This document shows positions 9,165 to 18,387 of a DNA stretch of 64,000 nucleotides, piece by piece; positions within the stretch are counted from its first letter, which is position 1; each line of letters begins with the position of its first letter. The notes beneath the pieces were generated by a model, which was not told where the DNA came from, ran no database searches, and saw only the letters and a list, made by a program, of their open reading frames with translations. Where the stretch lies: contig NZ_LT821323.1 in the NCBI RefSeq assembly GCF_900169085.1, positions 1,011,790-1,075,789 on the forward strand. Direction: 5' to 3'. Made by a program: the position numbers and the translations under genes. The DNA comes from Chlamydia suis (GTDB taxonomy: Bacteria > Chlamydiota > Chlamydiia > Chlamydiales > Chlamydiaceae).

Positions 9165-10130
9165 ATGATAACCCGTTTATTCGAGAATGATAAGCAATTA
9201 GAAGTTTTTTTTTCCTCTTTAGACAAGAAAAAAAAATACTTATTGGCGCTGTCAGGGGGAAGTGATTCTTTATTACTAATGTATTTGCTGAAGTCGCGAG
9301 CCTTTTCTTTTACTGCCGTACATGTCGATTATGGATGGAGAGAGACTTCTTATCAGGAAGCTTGTGATTTAGCTTCTTTATGTGAGCAAGAACAGGTTCC
9401 GTTTATTTTAGATCGCCAGGAAGCATCAAATCCCAAGGATTGCTGTGATATGGAAAACGCTGCTCGGCAATACCGTTACGAGTTATTTTACCGATTGTGT
9501 AAAGAACAACACTTTGCGGGAGTATTTCTTGGTCATCACGCAGATGACCAGGCAGAAACCGTTTTAAAACGGGTCTTTGAAGGGGCGCATCTCGGAAGCC
9601 TTAAAGGAATGGCGCAACGTGGAATGTATAAAGGGATCTCTTTATTGAGACCTCTTTTACATATTTCTAAGAAACTCATTGTGAAAGCTCTTGATGACTG
9701 TCAAGTGAAGTATGTTCGGGATATTACGAATTTTGATGAGCGATTTTTGCGTGCACGAATGCGCGAACGATTGTTCCCTGATCTACAAGAAGTGTTTGGG
9801 AAAAATATTCGACAGCCGCTGCTCTCCTTAGCGGAAGATTCTGCAGAGCTTCGAGAATTTTTAGATCAGCAAGCTGCTCTCTTTTTGTCACAAGTTGTTG
9901 ATCATGAGGCTGGGCTGTGTTTACCGGTGGGTCAGGAGTTATTACGAACAGCATTTTTAACTAAATGGGTGTGCAAACAGTTTTTTTTCAGCCAAGGACT
10001 TGTTGCTTCAAGGGGTTTTTTGCAAACGGTTTATGATCATCTTGTGCGTGGGTCTGAGGCGAGATTACGACTGCGTCATCGTACGGTATTGGTAAAAGCT
10101 AGGGGAGTAATCATAGAAAGTATATATTGA
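9165..10130 (+). CDS. tilS: tRNA(Ile)-lysidine synthase TilS (MesJ)
   Basis: 321 aa. It modifies C34 of the CAU-anticodon tRNA-Ile to lysidine using ATP, switching its decoding to AUA. The PP-loop ATP-binding motif SGGSDS is at residues 30-35. The family signature HHADDQAETVLKRVFEGAHL and RPLL/ITNFDERFLRARMR segments are present. It is a short TilS, with only a reduced C-terminal region compared with the E. coli protein. The start ATG has only a weak ribosome site. It is divergent from the Lpt permeases. Confidence 0.93.
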   Translation: MITRLFENDKQLEVFFSSLDKKKKYLLALSGGSDSLLLMYLLKSRAFSFTAVHVDYGWRETSYQEACDLASLCEQEQVPFILDRQEASNPKDCCDMENAARQYRYELFYRLCKEQHFAGVFLGHHADDQAETVLKRVFEGAHLGSLKGMAQRGMYKGISLLRPLLHISKKLIVKALDDCQVKYVRDITNFDERFLRARMRERLFPDLQEVFGKNIRQPLLSLAEDSAELREFLDQQAALFLSQVVDHEAGLCLPVGQELLRTAFLTKWVCKQFFFSQGLVASRGFLQTVYDHLVRGSEARLRLRHRTVLVKARGVIIESIY

Positions 10131-10291
10131 TAGTGTTTTCAGAGCTTTCATAGTATGGTTCAACAGATTGCTGAAAGAAAAACACTTCTTGTTTTTTATC
10201 TCTACAAGTAGAGGTTTATAAACAAAATAATAAAATATTTTGATATATTGAATAATTATCTGCCTGTTTGATTAGCATTGTAGTGAGTTTT

Positions 10292-13033
10292 ATGGCTAAA
10301 GATAAAAAAATAAATCCAGAATCCAAAAAAAGTTTTCCTACTGCTTTTTTCTTTCTTTTATTCGGAGTGATTTTTGGCGTAGTCACAGTCCAAAACTTTT
10401 TCTCTGCTAAAAAAGCTTCGGTGGGCTTCAGCCATCAACTCGAACATCTTGTAAACCTCAAGTTGCTTATTCCAGAAGAGAGCCGCAAGACAGCTTTAAA
10501 TGATAATTTAGTGTCATTTAGTGGGCGTTTCCGAGAGGCGGTTCCGGCAGAAGGCCAGATGCGGTATCAATATCTTGATCTTATTGACCGTAAGCATCAG
10601 ACAGATTTTGAGTTGGAAGAAGCCAATAAGTCCTTGTCAGTTTTAGCCAAAGAAGTTCGTCATGCGATTACTTGGTTCTCTGCTATTTCTGGAATGCCTA
10701 TTCCTGAATCAGGATATACAATTTCTCCTCGAACAGATGTAGGGATTTCAGTTTTAGAGCCTTTAGTTGTCTACGGGCCTGTAGACCCTCAAATTGTAAA
10801 TCTTTCCGCCTTGGAAGATCGTGTGCGCTCTTTACCTAGATCTACGGAAAGTCTTAAAGTTTTTGGGTCTGACTTATATGCATTGGTTGGAAAATATCTT
10901 TCGCCCGCTTTAGGCATTGGCTCTGAATCCTTAAAAAAAGAAATTAAAGATTTACATCAGCAGGTAGAAAATTCTTTAACACAGATTATAGATGGGGATC
11001 GGGCGATTGCTTTGTATAAAACGGTCCTTGAGACTTTACATAGAATTTCTGTGTCGTTGGTTTCTCCAGAAGAGGGAGCTCTTTTTAATCAATTGCGTTC
11101 CGTACGGCTATACCGAGAGGATTTCAATAGATTAGTCAAGCTTTTGGGAGAAAGAGAGGAAATTCAAGCCCAGCTTGATAAGTTGCGTAGCGAATTGACC
11201 CAAGCTGTTTGGTATTTCAATAATCAAGAGCTGTCTTCGCGAGCTTTAGAAAAGCAAGATCCCGAAGTTTTTGGTAGATGGTTTGAAGGGGCTAAGCAAG
11301 AATGGGTTGCATTCCCTGCTAATAAATCTTTGTCTTTCAGAGCTCCGGATCAGCCTAGAAATTTGGTTTTAGAAAAAACATTTAGAAGTGAAGAGCCTAC
11401 CCCGCACTACTCTGGGTATCTATTTACTTTTATGCCGATTATCTTGGTGTTGCTATTCATCTACTTTATCTTTTCTCGTCAGGTAAAGGGCATGAATGGT
11501 TCAGCCATGTCCTTTGGGAAGTCTCCTGCACGATTGTTAACAAAAGGGCAGAATAAAGTAACTTTTGCTGATGTAGCGGGGATAGAAGAGGCAAAGGAAG
11601 AGCTTGTTGAGATTGTGGATTTCTTAAAAAATCCTACTAAATTTACAAGCTTAGGAGGGCGCATCCCTAAAGGGATTCTTCTTATAGGGGCTCCAGGAAC
11701 AGGAAAGACTTTGATTGCTAAAGCTGTTGCTGGTGAAGCAGATCGTCCGTTCTTCTCTATAGCTGGGTCCGATTTCGTTGAAATGTTTGTTGGAGTAGGG
11801 GCGAGTAGAATTCGCGATATGTTTGAGCAGGCTAAGCGAAATGCTCCCTGCATCATCTTTATCGATGAAATTGATGCGGTTGGACGTCATCGTGGAGCTG
11901 GTATTGGAGGGGGACATGATGAAAGGGAGCAGACTTTAAACCAGTTGTTGGTGGAAATGGATGGATTTGGGACAAACGAGGGAGTTATCCTAATGGCCGC
12001 AACCAACCGTCCAGATGTGTTAGATAAGGCTTTGTTGCGTCCGGGACGATTCGATCGCCGTGTTGTTGTGAATCTTCCTGATATTAAAGGTCGTTTTGAG
12101 ATTCTTTCGGTTCATGCCAAACGTATTAAACTAGATCCCACGGTAGATCTCATGGCTGTTGCGCGTAGTACGCCTGGAGCGTCGGGCGCTGATTTAGAAA
12201 ATCTTCTGAATGAAGCAGCATTATTGGCCGCCAGAAAAGATCGCACTGCGGTTACTGCTATTGAGGTTGCCGAGGCGAGAGATAAGGTTCTTTATGGTAA
12301 AGAACGGCGTAGTTTGGAGATGGATGCTCAAGAGAAAAAGACAACAGCCTATCATGAGTCCGGACATGCTATTGTAGGGCTTTGCGTTGAGCATTCAGAT
12401 CCAGTGGATAAAGTCACAATCATTCCTAGAGGCCTGTCCTTAGGAGCCACGCATTTTCTTCCAGAAAAAAATAAATTAAGTTATTGGAAAAAAGAGCTTT
12501 ACGATCAGCTGGCGGTGCTTATGGGAGGTCGGGCTGCTGAGCAAATTTTTCTAGGAGATGTTTCTAGTGGAGCGCAACAGGATATTGCTCAAGCAACGAA
12601 GATTGTACGCAGTATGATTTGTGAGTGGGGAATGAGCGATCATTTAGGAACTGTGGCTTACGATGAACGTTCTGATACAGCGCCTACTGGATATGGAACT
12701 TATCATGAAAAAAATTATTCGGAAGAGACGGCTAAAGCTATTGATAATGAACTCAAAACGCTGTTAGATGCTGCGTATCAAAGAGCTCTAGATATCATTA
12801 ATAGTCATAAGGAAGAGTTGGAGCTTATGACTCAGATGTTAATGGAATTTGAAACATTAGACTCAAAAGATGTTAAAGAAATTATGGACCATTCTTGGGA
12901 TTCTGAGAAGAAGCGCGCGCGTATGAAGGAAGAAGGGATGCTGTATAAAAAAGTGTCCGAAGATCTTCCTCCGCCTCCTCCTCAAGAAAATGTGCAGGAT
13001 GGGACCGGGTTGAAGTTCAATACCACTACATAA
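10292..13033 (+). CDS. ftsH: ATP-dependent zinc metalloprotease FtsH
   Basis: 913 aa from the ATG at 10292; an in-frame TTG at 10268 would add 8 residues without a ribosome site. FtsH is a membrane-anchored hexameric AAA protease that removes damaged membrane proteins and regulators. It has a first membrane segment (about residues 16-34), a long extra-cytoplasmic region (about 35-375, larger than in E. coli), a second membrane segment (about 380-398), Walker A GAPGTGKT at about 466, Walker B IIFIDEID, and the zinc site HESGH at 688-692. The C-terminus ends in a Pro-rich stretch. The enlarged periplasmic domain is typical of chlamydial FtsH. A strong terminator follows. Confidence 0.96.
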   Translation: MAKDKKINPESKKSFPTAFFFLLFGVIFGVVTVQNFFSAKKASVGFSHQLEHLVNLKLLIPEESRKTALNDNLVSFSGRFREAVPAEGQMRYQYLDLIDRKHQTDFELEEANKSLSVLAKEVRHAITWFSAISGMPIPESGYTISPRTDVGISVLEPLVVYGPVDPQIVNLSALEDRVRSLPRSTESLKVFGSDLYALVGKYLSPALGIGSESLKKEIKDLHQQVENSLTQIIDGDRAIALYKTVLETLHRISVSLVSPEEGALFNQLRSVRLYREDFNRLVKLLGEREEIQAQLDKLRSELTQAVWYFNNQELSSRALEKQDPEVFGRWFEGAKQEWVAFPANKSLSFRAPDQPRNLVLEKTFRSEEPTPHYSGYLFTFMPIILVLLFIYFIFSRQVKGMNGSAMSFGKSPARLLTKGQNKVTFADVAGIEEAKEELVEIVDFLKNPTKFTSLGGRIPKGILLIGAPGTGKTLIAKAVAGEADRPFFSIAGSDFVEMFVGVGASRIRDMFEQAKRNAPCIIFIDEIDAVGRHRGAGIGGGHDEREQTLNQLLVEMDGFGTNEGVILMAATNRPDVLDKALLRPGRFDRRVVVNLPDIKGRFEILSVHAKRIKLDPTVDLMAVARSTPGASGADLENLLNEAALLAARKDRTAVTAIEVAEARDKVLYGKERRSLEMDAQEKKTTAYHESGHAIVGLCVEHSDPVDKVTIIPRGLSLGATHFLPEKNKLSYWKKELYDQLAVLMGGRAAEQIFLGDVSSGAQQDIAQATKIVRSMICEWGMSDHLGTVAYDERSDTAPTGYGTYHEKNYSEETAKAIDNELKTLLDAAYQRALDIINSHKEELELMTQMLMEFETLDSKDVKEIMDHSWDSEKKRARMKEEGMLYKKVSEDLPPPPPQENVQDGTGLKFNTTT

Positions 13034-13060
13034 TTTCAAAGAGTAGCCGTTAAAATAAAA

Positions 13061-13091
13061 GAGAGAGTCCTAAAGACTCTCTCTTTTTTTT
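13061..13091 (+). terminator. Intrinsic terminator after ftsH
   Basis: A perfect 9-bp stem GAGAGAGTC/GACTCTCTC (13061-13069 and 13075-13083) with a 5-nt loop is followed by 8 T. A-rich sequence on the other side could allow weaker action on the minus strand. Confidence 0.9.
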
Positions 13092-13140
13092 GCTTCGAAT
13101 AGAACTGTAACGGACTACACAAAGTCTTAAAGAAAAGGGG

Positions 13141-13178
13141 GGGTAAGCAACTGCTCTTTAAACAAGAAGAGCTTACCC
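13141..13178 (-). terminator. Hairpin terminator at the end of pnp
   Basis: Outer stem GGGTAA/TTACCC and inner stem GCTCTT/AAGAGC are separated by a one-sided bulge. Read on the minus strand, a C/T-rich tract follows. The pnp stop codon (13173-13175) lies inside the stem. Confidence 0.6.
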
Positions 13179-15257
13179 TTCCAATGTTGCCTTATGGCTG
13201 AGCTTAAGCTGTCCTTTTTCATTAATGCTAAGCAGTTTAACGGCAAGCATGTCTCCTTCTTTAACAACATCTGCCGTATTCTCTACTTTTTGTTTAGACA
13301 ACTCAGAAATATGACAAAGCCCCTCTTTACCTGGAAGGACCTCTACGAATGCTCCAAAGGTCGTGACGGAGGTTACACGGCCATTATAAATCTTGCCAAC
13401 CTCAACTTCTCCGGTTAATCCTTCAATAAGCTCTTTTGCTTTGTTGATGGATTCTTGGGTGCTTGCAGCTATGCTAATGATCCCATTATCGTTGATGTCA
13501 ACCTGGGCTCCAGATCGCTCGATAATCTGACGGATCTGTTTTCCTCCGGGGCCTATGACTGTCGCAATCTTGGAAGTATTGATCTGCATGGTTTCAATAC
13601 GAGGAGCGTATTTGGAAATAGCCCCTTTAGGGGAAGACATTACCTGCATCATAAGATTCAGAATATGGGAGCGTCCCTGCTTAGCTTGGGCCAGCGCTTG
13701 CTCCATGACCTGATGCGTAATCCCTTCTACTTTGATATCCATTTGAAAAGCTGTGATACCATCTACAGTTCCAGCGACTTTAAAGTCCATGTCTCCTAGA
13801 TGATCTTCTATTCCTGAGATATCAGACAGAATAATAGCTTGATCTTGATCCAAGATTAACCCCATGGCAATACCTGCTACAGGAGCCTTAATTGGTACTC
13901 CTGCATCCATAAGAGCAAGGCATCCTCCGCACACAGAAGCCATAGAAGAAGAGCCATTGGATTCCGTAATATTCGACTCCACCCGAATTGTATAGGGGAA
14001 GCGAGATGTTTCAGGAAGGACGTGGCTCAAAGCTTTTTCAGCGAGCTTTCCGTGACCGATTTCTCGTCTTCCTGGGGAACCGATTCTACCCACTTCTCCT
14101 ACAGAGAAGGGTGGGAAGAAATATTGTAGATAAAATCGAGCCGCACCATCTCCATTTAAATCTTCAAACCGTTGCGCCATGTTTTCTCCGCCAAGCGTAC
14201 ACACGGCCATGCTTTGTGTCTCTCCGCGAGTAAACAAACAGCTCCCGTGGGTTCGTGGAAGAAAAGAAGGCTCTATGGAAATTGGGCGAATTTCTGTTGT
14301 ATTTCGTCCGTCTACGCGAATGCCGAGATCCTTAATCAGAGCTCGCATTTGATTGGATTTTGCATTTTTAAAAGCAGCTTTCACGTTCAATAGAGAAAAA
14401 TCACCCTCTTCTTGAACCAAGTTTGTAACAACGGCTTCTTCTAATTCTTTCGAAGCCTGTTCTAAAGCTTCTTTATCTCTAAGTGAAAGGGCTTTTGCGA
14501 ATTTCTCTTTAATGAAATCCGAAACTACATTTTGCACATCTTCCGGCAAATCAAGAACAGCCGAAAATTGCTTCTCTTTACCAATAGCTTTTTGCCAAGC
14601 TTCAATAGCATTGCAGATCTTAGCTATATATACTTGCCCGAAACTGATCGCTTCTAAAACTTGCTCTTCCGTCAAAAAGTCACAATGTCCCTCGATCATT
14701 AGTACTGCAGAAGCTGTTCCTGCCATAACGAGATCAAGTTTTGAAGCATCCAGCTCATCTTTAGTTGGGTTAATTACCCATTTTCCTCCGACAAGACCTA
14801 CACGTACTCCTGCAACAATGCAATTTTGAGGGACCTCTGAAATGGCTAAGGCTGCAGAAGCTCCACAGATAGCCAAGGGATCCGGTAAAGTTTTGCCATC
14901 ATAAGACCATACATAAGACAGAATTTGAATATCCTGCATGAGTCTATTTGGGAAAGATGGGCGCAAAGAGCGATCTATCAGTCGAGAAACAAGAATTTCT
15001 TTCTCGGAAGGTCGTCCTTCACGTTTCAAGAATCCTCCTGAGGTTTTCCCTGCAGAAGAAAATTTCTCCTGATAATCTACTCTGAAAGGGAGAAAATCTA
15101 CAGCCTCAGATAAAGAGGCTGCGCACGCTGACGAAAAAACCCAAGTTTCGTTCATTTTGACGAGAACAGCTCCATCGGCCTGGCGAGCTATTTTCCCTGT
15201 TTCAAAAATTAATGTTTTATCTTTGTCTAATGTAACAGAAAAAGTCTCAAAAGCCAT
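13173..15257 (-). CDS. pnp: Polynucleotide phosphorylase (PNPase)
   Basis: 694 aa. It is a phosphorolytic 3'-to-5' exoribonuclease that works in mRNA turnover. Two RNase PH-like cores are seen (residues about 10-225 and 310-540, the second with the FFPPFSVGEVGRIGSPGRRE and ESNGSSSMASVCGG active-site segments). They are followed by a KH domain (VIGPGGKQIRQII, about 565) and an S1 domain (GRVTSVTTFGAFVEVLPGKE, about 627). The C-terminus is short. It follows rpsO by 28 bases, the conserved rpsO-pnp order, and probably shares its promoter at 15594-15622. Confidence 0.97.
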   Translation of the reverse strand: MAFETFSVTLDKDKTLIFETGKIARQADGAVLVKMNETWVFSSACAASLSEAVDFLPFRVDYQEKFSSAGKTSGGFLKREGRPSEKEILVSRLIDRSLRPSFPNRLMQDIQILSYVWSYDGKTLPDPLAICGASAALAISEVPQNCIVAGVRVGLVGGKWVINPTKDELDASKLDLVMAGTASAVLMIEGHCDFLTEEQVLEAISFGQVYIAKICNAIEAWQKAIGKEKQFSAVLDLPEDVQNVVSDFIKEKFAKALSLRDKEALEQASKELEEAVVTNLVQEEGDFSLLNVKAAFKNAKSNQMRALIKDLGIRVDGRNTTEIRPISIEPSFLPRTHGSCLFTRGETQSMAVCTLGGENMAQRFEDLNGDGAARFYLQYFFPPFSVGEVGRIGSPGRREIGHGKLAEKALSHVLPETSRFPYTIRVESNITESNGSSSMASVCGGCLALMDAGVPIKAPVAGIAMGLILDQDQAIILSDISGIEDHLGDMDFKVAGTVDGITAFQMDIKVEGITHQVMEQALAQAKQGRSHILNLMMQVMSSPKGAISKYAPRIETMQINTSKIATVIGPGGKQIRQIIERSGAQVDINDNGIISIAASTQESINKAKELIEGLTGEVEVGKIYNGRVTSVTTFGAFVEVLPGKEGLCHISELSKQKVENTADVVKEGDMLAVKLLSINEKGQLKLSHKATLEG

Positions 15258-15285
15258 GGAGTTGTCCTAAAAACAAAATCGGATA

Positions 15286-15555
15286 TTATTTTCTCAAATT
15301 AAGGCGAGCAATTAGATTTTTATATCTTTCAGTATCAGTAGAATTTAAGTACTCTAAGAGCTTTCTTCTCTGCCCTACTAACTTTAGCAAAGCTAAGCGA
15401 GAATTTTGATCTTTAGGAGATCTTTTAAGGTGCTCCTTGAGTTCCGTGATGTGTTCAGTCAGGATGGCAATTTGCACATCTGCTGAACCTGTGTCTTTTT
15501 CATGAAGTTGAAATTTTTTAGTAATTTCTTCTTTAGTGCCCTTATCCAAAGACAT
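15286..15555 (-). CDS. rpsO: 30S ribosomal protein S15
   Basis: 89 aa. It binds the central domain of 16S rRNA early in 30S assembly. The family pattern is complete: [50 protein letters not shown] and [10 protein letters not shown]. The ATG at 15555 has AAGGAG about 7 nt upstream. A start at 15576 would add seven residues not found in the family. It is the first gene of the rpsO-pnp operon. Confidence 0.97.
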
Positions 15556-15593
15556 TCGATGTCTCCTTAAATACAAAAATGCCGTAATGGCCG

Positions 15594-15622
15594 ATTATAC
15601 CTAAGATGTTTGTTAATGTACA
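15594..15622 (-). promoter_or_regulatory. sigma66-type promoter for rpsO-pnp
   Basis: On the minus strand: TGTACA (-35, 15622-15617, four of six matches), a 17-nt spacer, then a perfect TATAAT (-10, 15599-15594). Transcription would begin near 15587 and give a leader of about 32 nt containing the rpsO ribosome site. Confidence 0.55.
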
Positions 15623-15770
15623 TCTTTTGCTAGAGTAAGAAGTTTTTTTTCTTAGAGAAGTGAAAAGTAGAACTGTGATTAGGTTGTTTGTAGTATCTTA
15701 TGAACGCTTTTTGATGAAGAAAATGCTCATGAATTCTTAAAAAGTTTTTTAGTTGGTTGTAGTTCATTTT

Positions 15771-16244
15771 ATGTGTATAGAAAAAGATTTATTTTTCATG
15801 AAACATGCTCTAGACGAGGCTAGAAAGGCATATGAACGAGATGAAGTTCCTGTCGGCTGTGTCATCGTTCATGAGGGTGTGATTATCGCTAGAGGGCACA
15901 ATAGTGTAGAACAATTACAAGATCCAACGGCACATGCAGAAATGATTTGTATTAGTGCTGCGGCAGAATATTTACAAAATTGGAGACTGAAAGATACCAC
16001 CTTGTATTGCACGTTAGAGCCCTGTCTTATGTGTGCTGGGGCGATTCAGTTGGCGCGGATTACTAGAATTGTCTGGGGGGCACCAGATCTACGTTTAGGA
16101 GCTGGTGGAAGCTGGGTAAATGTTTTTTTAGAAAAGCATCCTTTCCATCAAGTAGAGTGTTGTGCCGGTGTATGCCATCAAGAATCTGAGCGGTTGATGA
16201 AAAACTTTTTTTTAGAAAAAAGAAAGGCAAAAAATGAAAAATAA
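15771..16244 (+). CDS. tadA: tRNA-specific adenosine deaminase TadA
   Basis: 157 aa. It converts A34 to inosine in tRNA-Arg(ACG), a zinc-dependent deaminase reaction. The catalytic HAE motif (DPTAHAEMI, about residue 58) and the zinc-binding PCLMCAGA motif (about 87) are intact. The ATG at 15771 (MCIEKDLFF) is preferred over an upstream TTG at 15753; a weaker internal ATG begins MKHALDEARK. It overlaps the next gene by 11 bases, which suggests translational coupling. Confidence 0.92.
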   Translation: MCIEKDLFFMKHALDEARKAYERDEVPVGCVIVHEGVIIARGHNSVEQLQDPTAHAEMICISAAAEYLQNWRLKDTTLYCTLEPCLMCAGAIQLARITRIVWGAPDLRLGAGGSWVNVFLEKHPFHQVECCAGVCHQESERLMKNFFLEKRKAKNEK

Positions 16245-16548
16245 AATTTTTGAACTGCTTAATCACCTATATGCAGATCAGGAACAACGGTTGATGGCTT
16301 TGGGAACAAGTCGAATTCCCGGATTAACAAAAGAAGATCTTTTGCAACCGATGGATTATGATGAACTAGAGGGAGATCCTCAGTTTCGATTTGAGGAAGG
16401 CGTTTTGAATGGAATTGGGGAGGCTAGAGCCGCTTTGTACTCCTTTTTTTCTGATCAAGAAGCCTCTAAGAAGCCTGTTATCGATAAAGACCTCGATAAG
16501 GATTCGGAAGGTTTTCTTGGTAGCAAAAGAAGACTGCCAGAGCCATAG
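16234..16548 (+). CDS. Small conserved chlamydial hypothetical protein (CT845 type)
   Basis: 104 aa, acidic, with no recognised family, signal peptide or membrane segment. It starts inside the end of tadA (11-base overlap). Its C-terminal 23 codons overlap, on the opposite strand, the end of the rhomboid-like gene (71 bases, 16478-16548). Motifs such as GLTKEDLLQPMDYDELE and FEEGVLNGIGEARAAL suggest a small helical cytoplasmic protein. The function is unknown. Confidence 0.7.
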   Translation: MKNKIFELLNHLYADQEQRLMALGTSRIPGLTKEDLLQPMDYDELEGDPQFRFEEGVLNGIGEARAALYSFFSDQEASKKPVIDKDLDKDSEGFLGSKRRLPEP

Positions 16549-17182
16549 ACAGCACCGAACCGAGTAGGGCAGCATAAGCTCCAGAAAGGATAAGAATAAG
16601 AAAATAGAAATGCAGAAGTAAAACTAAACTCCATTTTCTAGACAAAGAAATGGGGAAAAAGGGGAGCGTAAGTCTCTTTTCTGGATCAAGAAAAACGCGA
16701 ACAATGAGAAGGGCGCAGATCAAACTCTCTGGGCCGAAGAAAGCTTGGGAGCTGCCAATTAACCATAGGAAGGCCCAGATACTCATCCCAACCACGCCTA
16801 CTTGAGTGGTAAGTAGAAAGACAAAGCGGCTCATTCCCATTTTTCGTATAATCGCATCCGTAGCCTTATAAAAGAGAATAAAATCTAGAGTATTGCGCAT
16901 GAGTAGGCGTTGCGTGATTTCCAGGCTTTGGGAATCGTTAAGGTTTAGCGTATCGGCTGTAACAAGGGGATAGGTAACCCATTGCCAAAAATGATGTTGA
17001 CTGATGCCTTTTACAGAGAGAGCTAACCACTCTATAGGCCCTTGCATTTGAAAAAAATATTGTAGGAAAAATGCTATAAAGGGCGCGGAGCAAGAAGTCG
17101 CCAGCACTAAAAGAGGGAGCCGTTTAAGAGCCCTACCTAATAAGGGTGTTTTTGTATATTTGTCAGGAAAGATAACTCTCAT
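16478..17182 (-). CDS. Rhomboid-like membrane protein lacking the protease dyad (CT846 type)
   Basis: 234 aa with about six hydrophobic segments (residues about 25-45, 60-75, 95-115, 120-145, 150-165, 185-220). Landmarks of the rhomboid fold can be read: FWQWVTYPLV, like the W-R-x-x-T-Y segment before TM2; FFGPESLICALL where active rhomboids have GASG; DPEKRLTLPFFPISLSRKW, like the loop before TM5; and SGAYAALLG where the catalytic His-x-x-Gly helix belongs. The Ser motif is altered and the His appears replaced by Tyr, so this is probably a pseudo-rhomboid. It sits alone on the minus strand and overlaps the neighbouring gene at its 3' end. Confidence 0.65.
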   Translation of the reverse strand: MRVIFPDKYTKTPLLGRALKRLPLLVLATSCSAPFIAFFLQYFFQMQGPIEWLALSVKGISQHHFWQWVTYPLVTADTLNLNDSQSLEITQRLLMRNTLDFILFYKATDAIIRKMGMSRFVFLLTTQVGVVGMSIWAFLWLIGSSQAFFGPESLICALLIVRVFLDPEKRLTLPFFPISLSRKWSLVLLLHFYFLILILSGAYAALLGSVLSMALAVFFCYQENLPNPYRGLYR

Positions 17183-17281
17183 GAAGGAGAGGCCTTTTTA
17201 CAAAAGTGTTTATAATAGGCCCTATTATCTAGGCTAAGTTTTTGGCTGTCAATATTCCTTTGTCTCGACAATTTGTTTTTT

Positions 17282-17310
17282 TTAGGCGCAAAGGGCCCCC
17301 TTGCGCCTAA
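17282..17310. terminator. Hairpin between the CT847 and CT846 type genes
   Basis: A perfect 10-bp stem TTAGGCGCAA/TTGCGCCTAA encloses a GC-rich centre, just after the stop of the minus-strand gene ending at 17314. The T-run is on the plus-strand side (TTTTTAAT), so termination of the minus-strand genes would rely on the hairpin alone. Confidence 0.5.
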
Positions 17311-17313
17311 TTT

Positions 17314-17832
17314 TTAATCAGAGGGAGAAGTTGTTAGATTTGCTTTTATCGTTAAATCAACAAGAGAGGAGAGCAGAGCAGAAACCGCTTGAAGAATTTG
17401 CATAGATTCAGAGGAAGTCGCGTTCACGGATTTTTGGTTTGCTTGAGCGCGCTGTTGAGCTGCTGATAACTCTTGTTGGATAAGTTCCCTGTTTGCTGTG
17501 ATTTGTTGATTAGACGTTTGGAACGCTTGGATTGTAGTGTTATTAGTGTATTCGTCGTTAGAGCCTTGTTTTTTTATCAAGGAAGGAACGTATAACAAGG
17601 GAAGGTTAATAAGCTCTTTCGTTTTACGCTGTTGTTCCAGAGTGTTTTCTTGCAAAACTGCCATGATTGCATGACTGTAGTCTGTGGTGGATATAGAAAG
17701 CTGAAGCATGACTGCAATGCAAAAATACATAGCAGATTGTTTATTGATTTCGATGGATGCAGGCTCCATTAATGTAGAGTCTGGTATGACAATGTTTTTC
17801 TCTGGAAGAGTGGGTATGATTGCACTACTCAT
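17314..17832 (-). CDS. Candidate type III secreted effector (CT847 type)
   Basis: 172 aa. The C. trachomatis counterpart CT847 is reported to be a type III effector that binds the host cyclin-D-interacting protein GCIP. Here it has a Pro/Ile-containing N-terminal segment, a hydrophobic helix (SAMYFCIAVMLQLSI, about residue 33), a Gln/Asn/Ala-rich predicted coiled coil (about 105-145, QQELSAAQQRAQANQKS), and a C-terminal helix ILQAVSALLSSLVDLTIKA. There is no Sec signal peptide. It is the last gene of a three-gene minus-strand string with 14- and 28-base gaps. The neighbours share this overall plan, so they may act together. Confidence 0.75.
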   Translation of the reverse strand: MSSAIIPTLPEKNIVIPDSTLMEPASIEINKQSAMYFCIAVMLQLSISTTDYSHAIMAVLQENTLEQQRKTKELINLPLLYVPSLIKKQGSNDEYTNNTTIQAFQTSNQQITANRELIQQELSAAQQRAQANQKSVNATSSESMQILQAVSALLSSLVDLTIKANLTTSPSD

Positions 17833-17846
17833 TGGGATTCCCTCTT

Positions 17847-18359
17847 TTAAATGTTTGCGATCAAACTTACGATTTGTGAAAACGTTTGAATGAGCGCCTG
17901 ACCAACTTGTAGAGACTGTTGGATGATGTTGTTGTTTGTGTTTAAGTTACTGGAAATGACTTGAGAGGCGTTTCCTAGTCCAGATATTTGGTTTTGGATT
18001 GCCTGTCTAGAAGCTCCTACAGCTTGGTTAACAGATTGTACGTTTTGCAAATAGGCGGAGTTTTGAGAGTTCACTTGGTTTTTAGGAATAGTAACGTATT
18101 GGTATAGAGCTTCCTCGTTATTCAAGAAAGTTTGTGCCGCAGCATTTGCTTGTAGCTGTTCTGCAACCAAAGCCAAGTTGTTTTGTGCTACAAGAACAGA
18201 TTGATAAATGTAGTACACGGTCACAATGAGAGGGTTAGAATCTTTAGAAAAGCGAGCTATGATTTCATCTGCGGTTGCGGAGTTAGTCGTGCCTGTAACA
18301 GGTGGGGTTTCTGGTAATTCTACGACAGCTTTCACTGGTTCTTGGAAAATATTCCACAT
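17847..18359 (-). CDS. Gln/Asn-rich small protein (CT848 type), possible type III substrate
   Basis: 170 aa with no Sec signal. After a Pro-rich N-terminus (VVELPETPPVTG) comes a hydrophobic helix (SNPLIVTVYYIYQSVLVAQ, about residue 41), then a long low-complexity Asn/Gln/Ser region with heptad-like spacing, and a C-terminal hydrophobic helix (ALIQTFSQIVSLIANI). This plan matches both flanking genes. It is the middle gene of the trio, with gaps of 28 bases upstream and 14 downstream. Its function is unknown; context suggests a secreted or structural type III-associated protein. Confidence 0.7.
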   Translation of the reverse strand: MWNIFQEPVKAVVELPETPPVTGTTNSATADEIIARFSKDSNPLIVTVYYIYQSVLVAQNNLALVAEQLQANAAAQTFLNNEEALYQYVTIPKNQVNSQNSAYLQNVQSVNQAVGASRQAIQNQISGLGNASQVISSNLNTNNNIIQQSLQVGQALIQTFSQIVSLIANI

Positions 18360-18387
18360 GGTTCTGCCTCAAAATTAGTCTACGGGG

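Noticed and set aside
10200..10213. Short palindrome CTCTAC-AA-GTAGAG upstream of ftsH
   Set aside because: A 6-bp stem with a 2-nt loop is too small to call a terminator or operator by itself.
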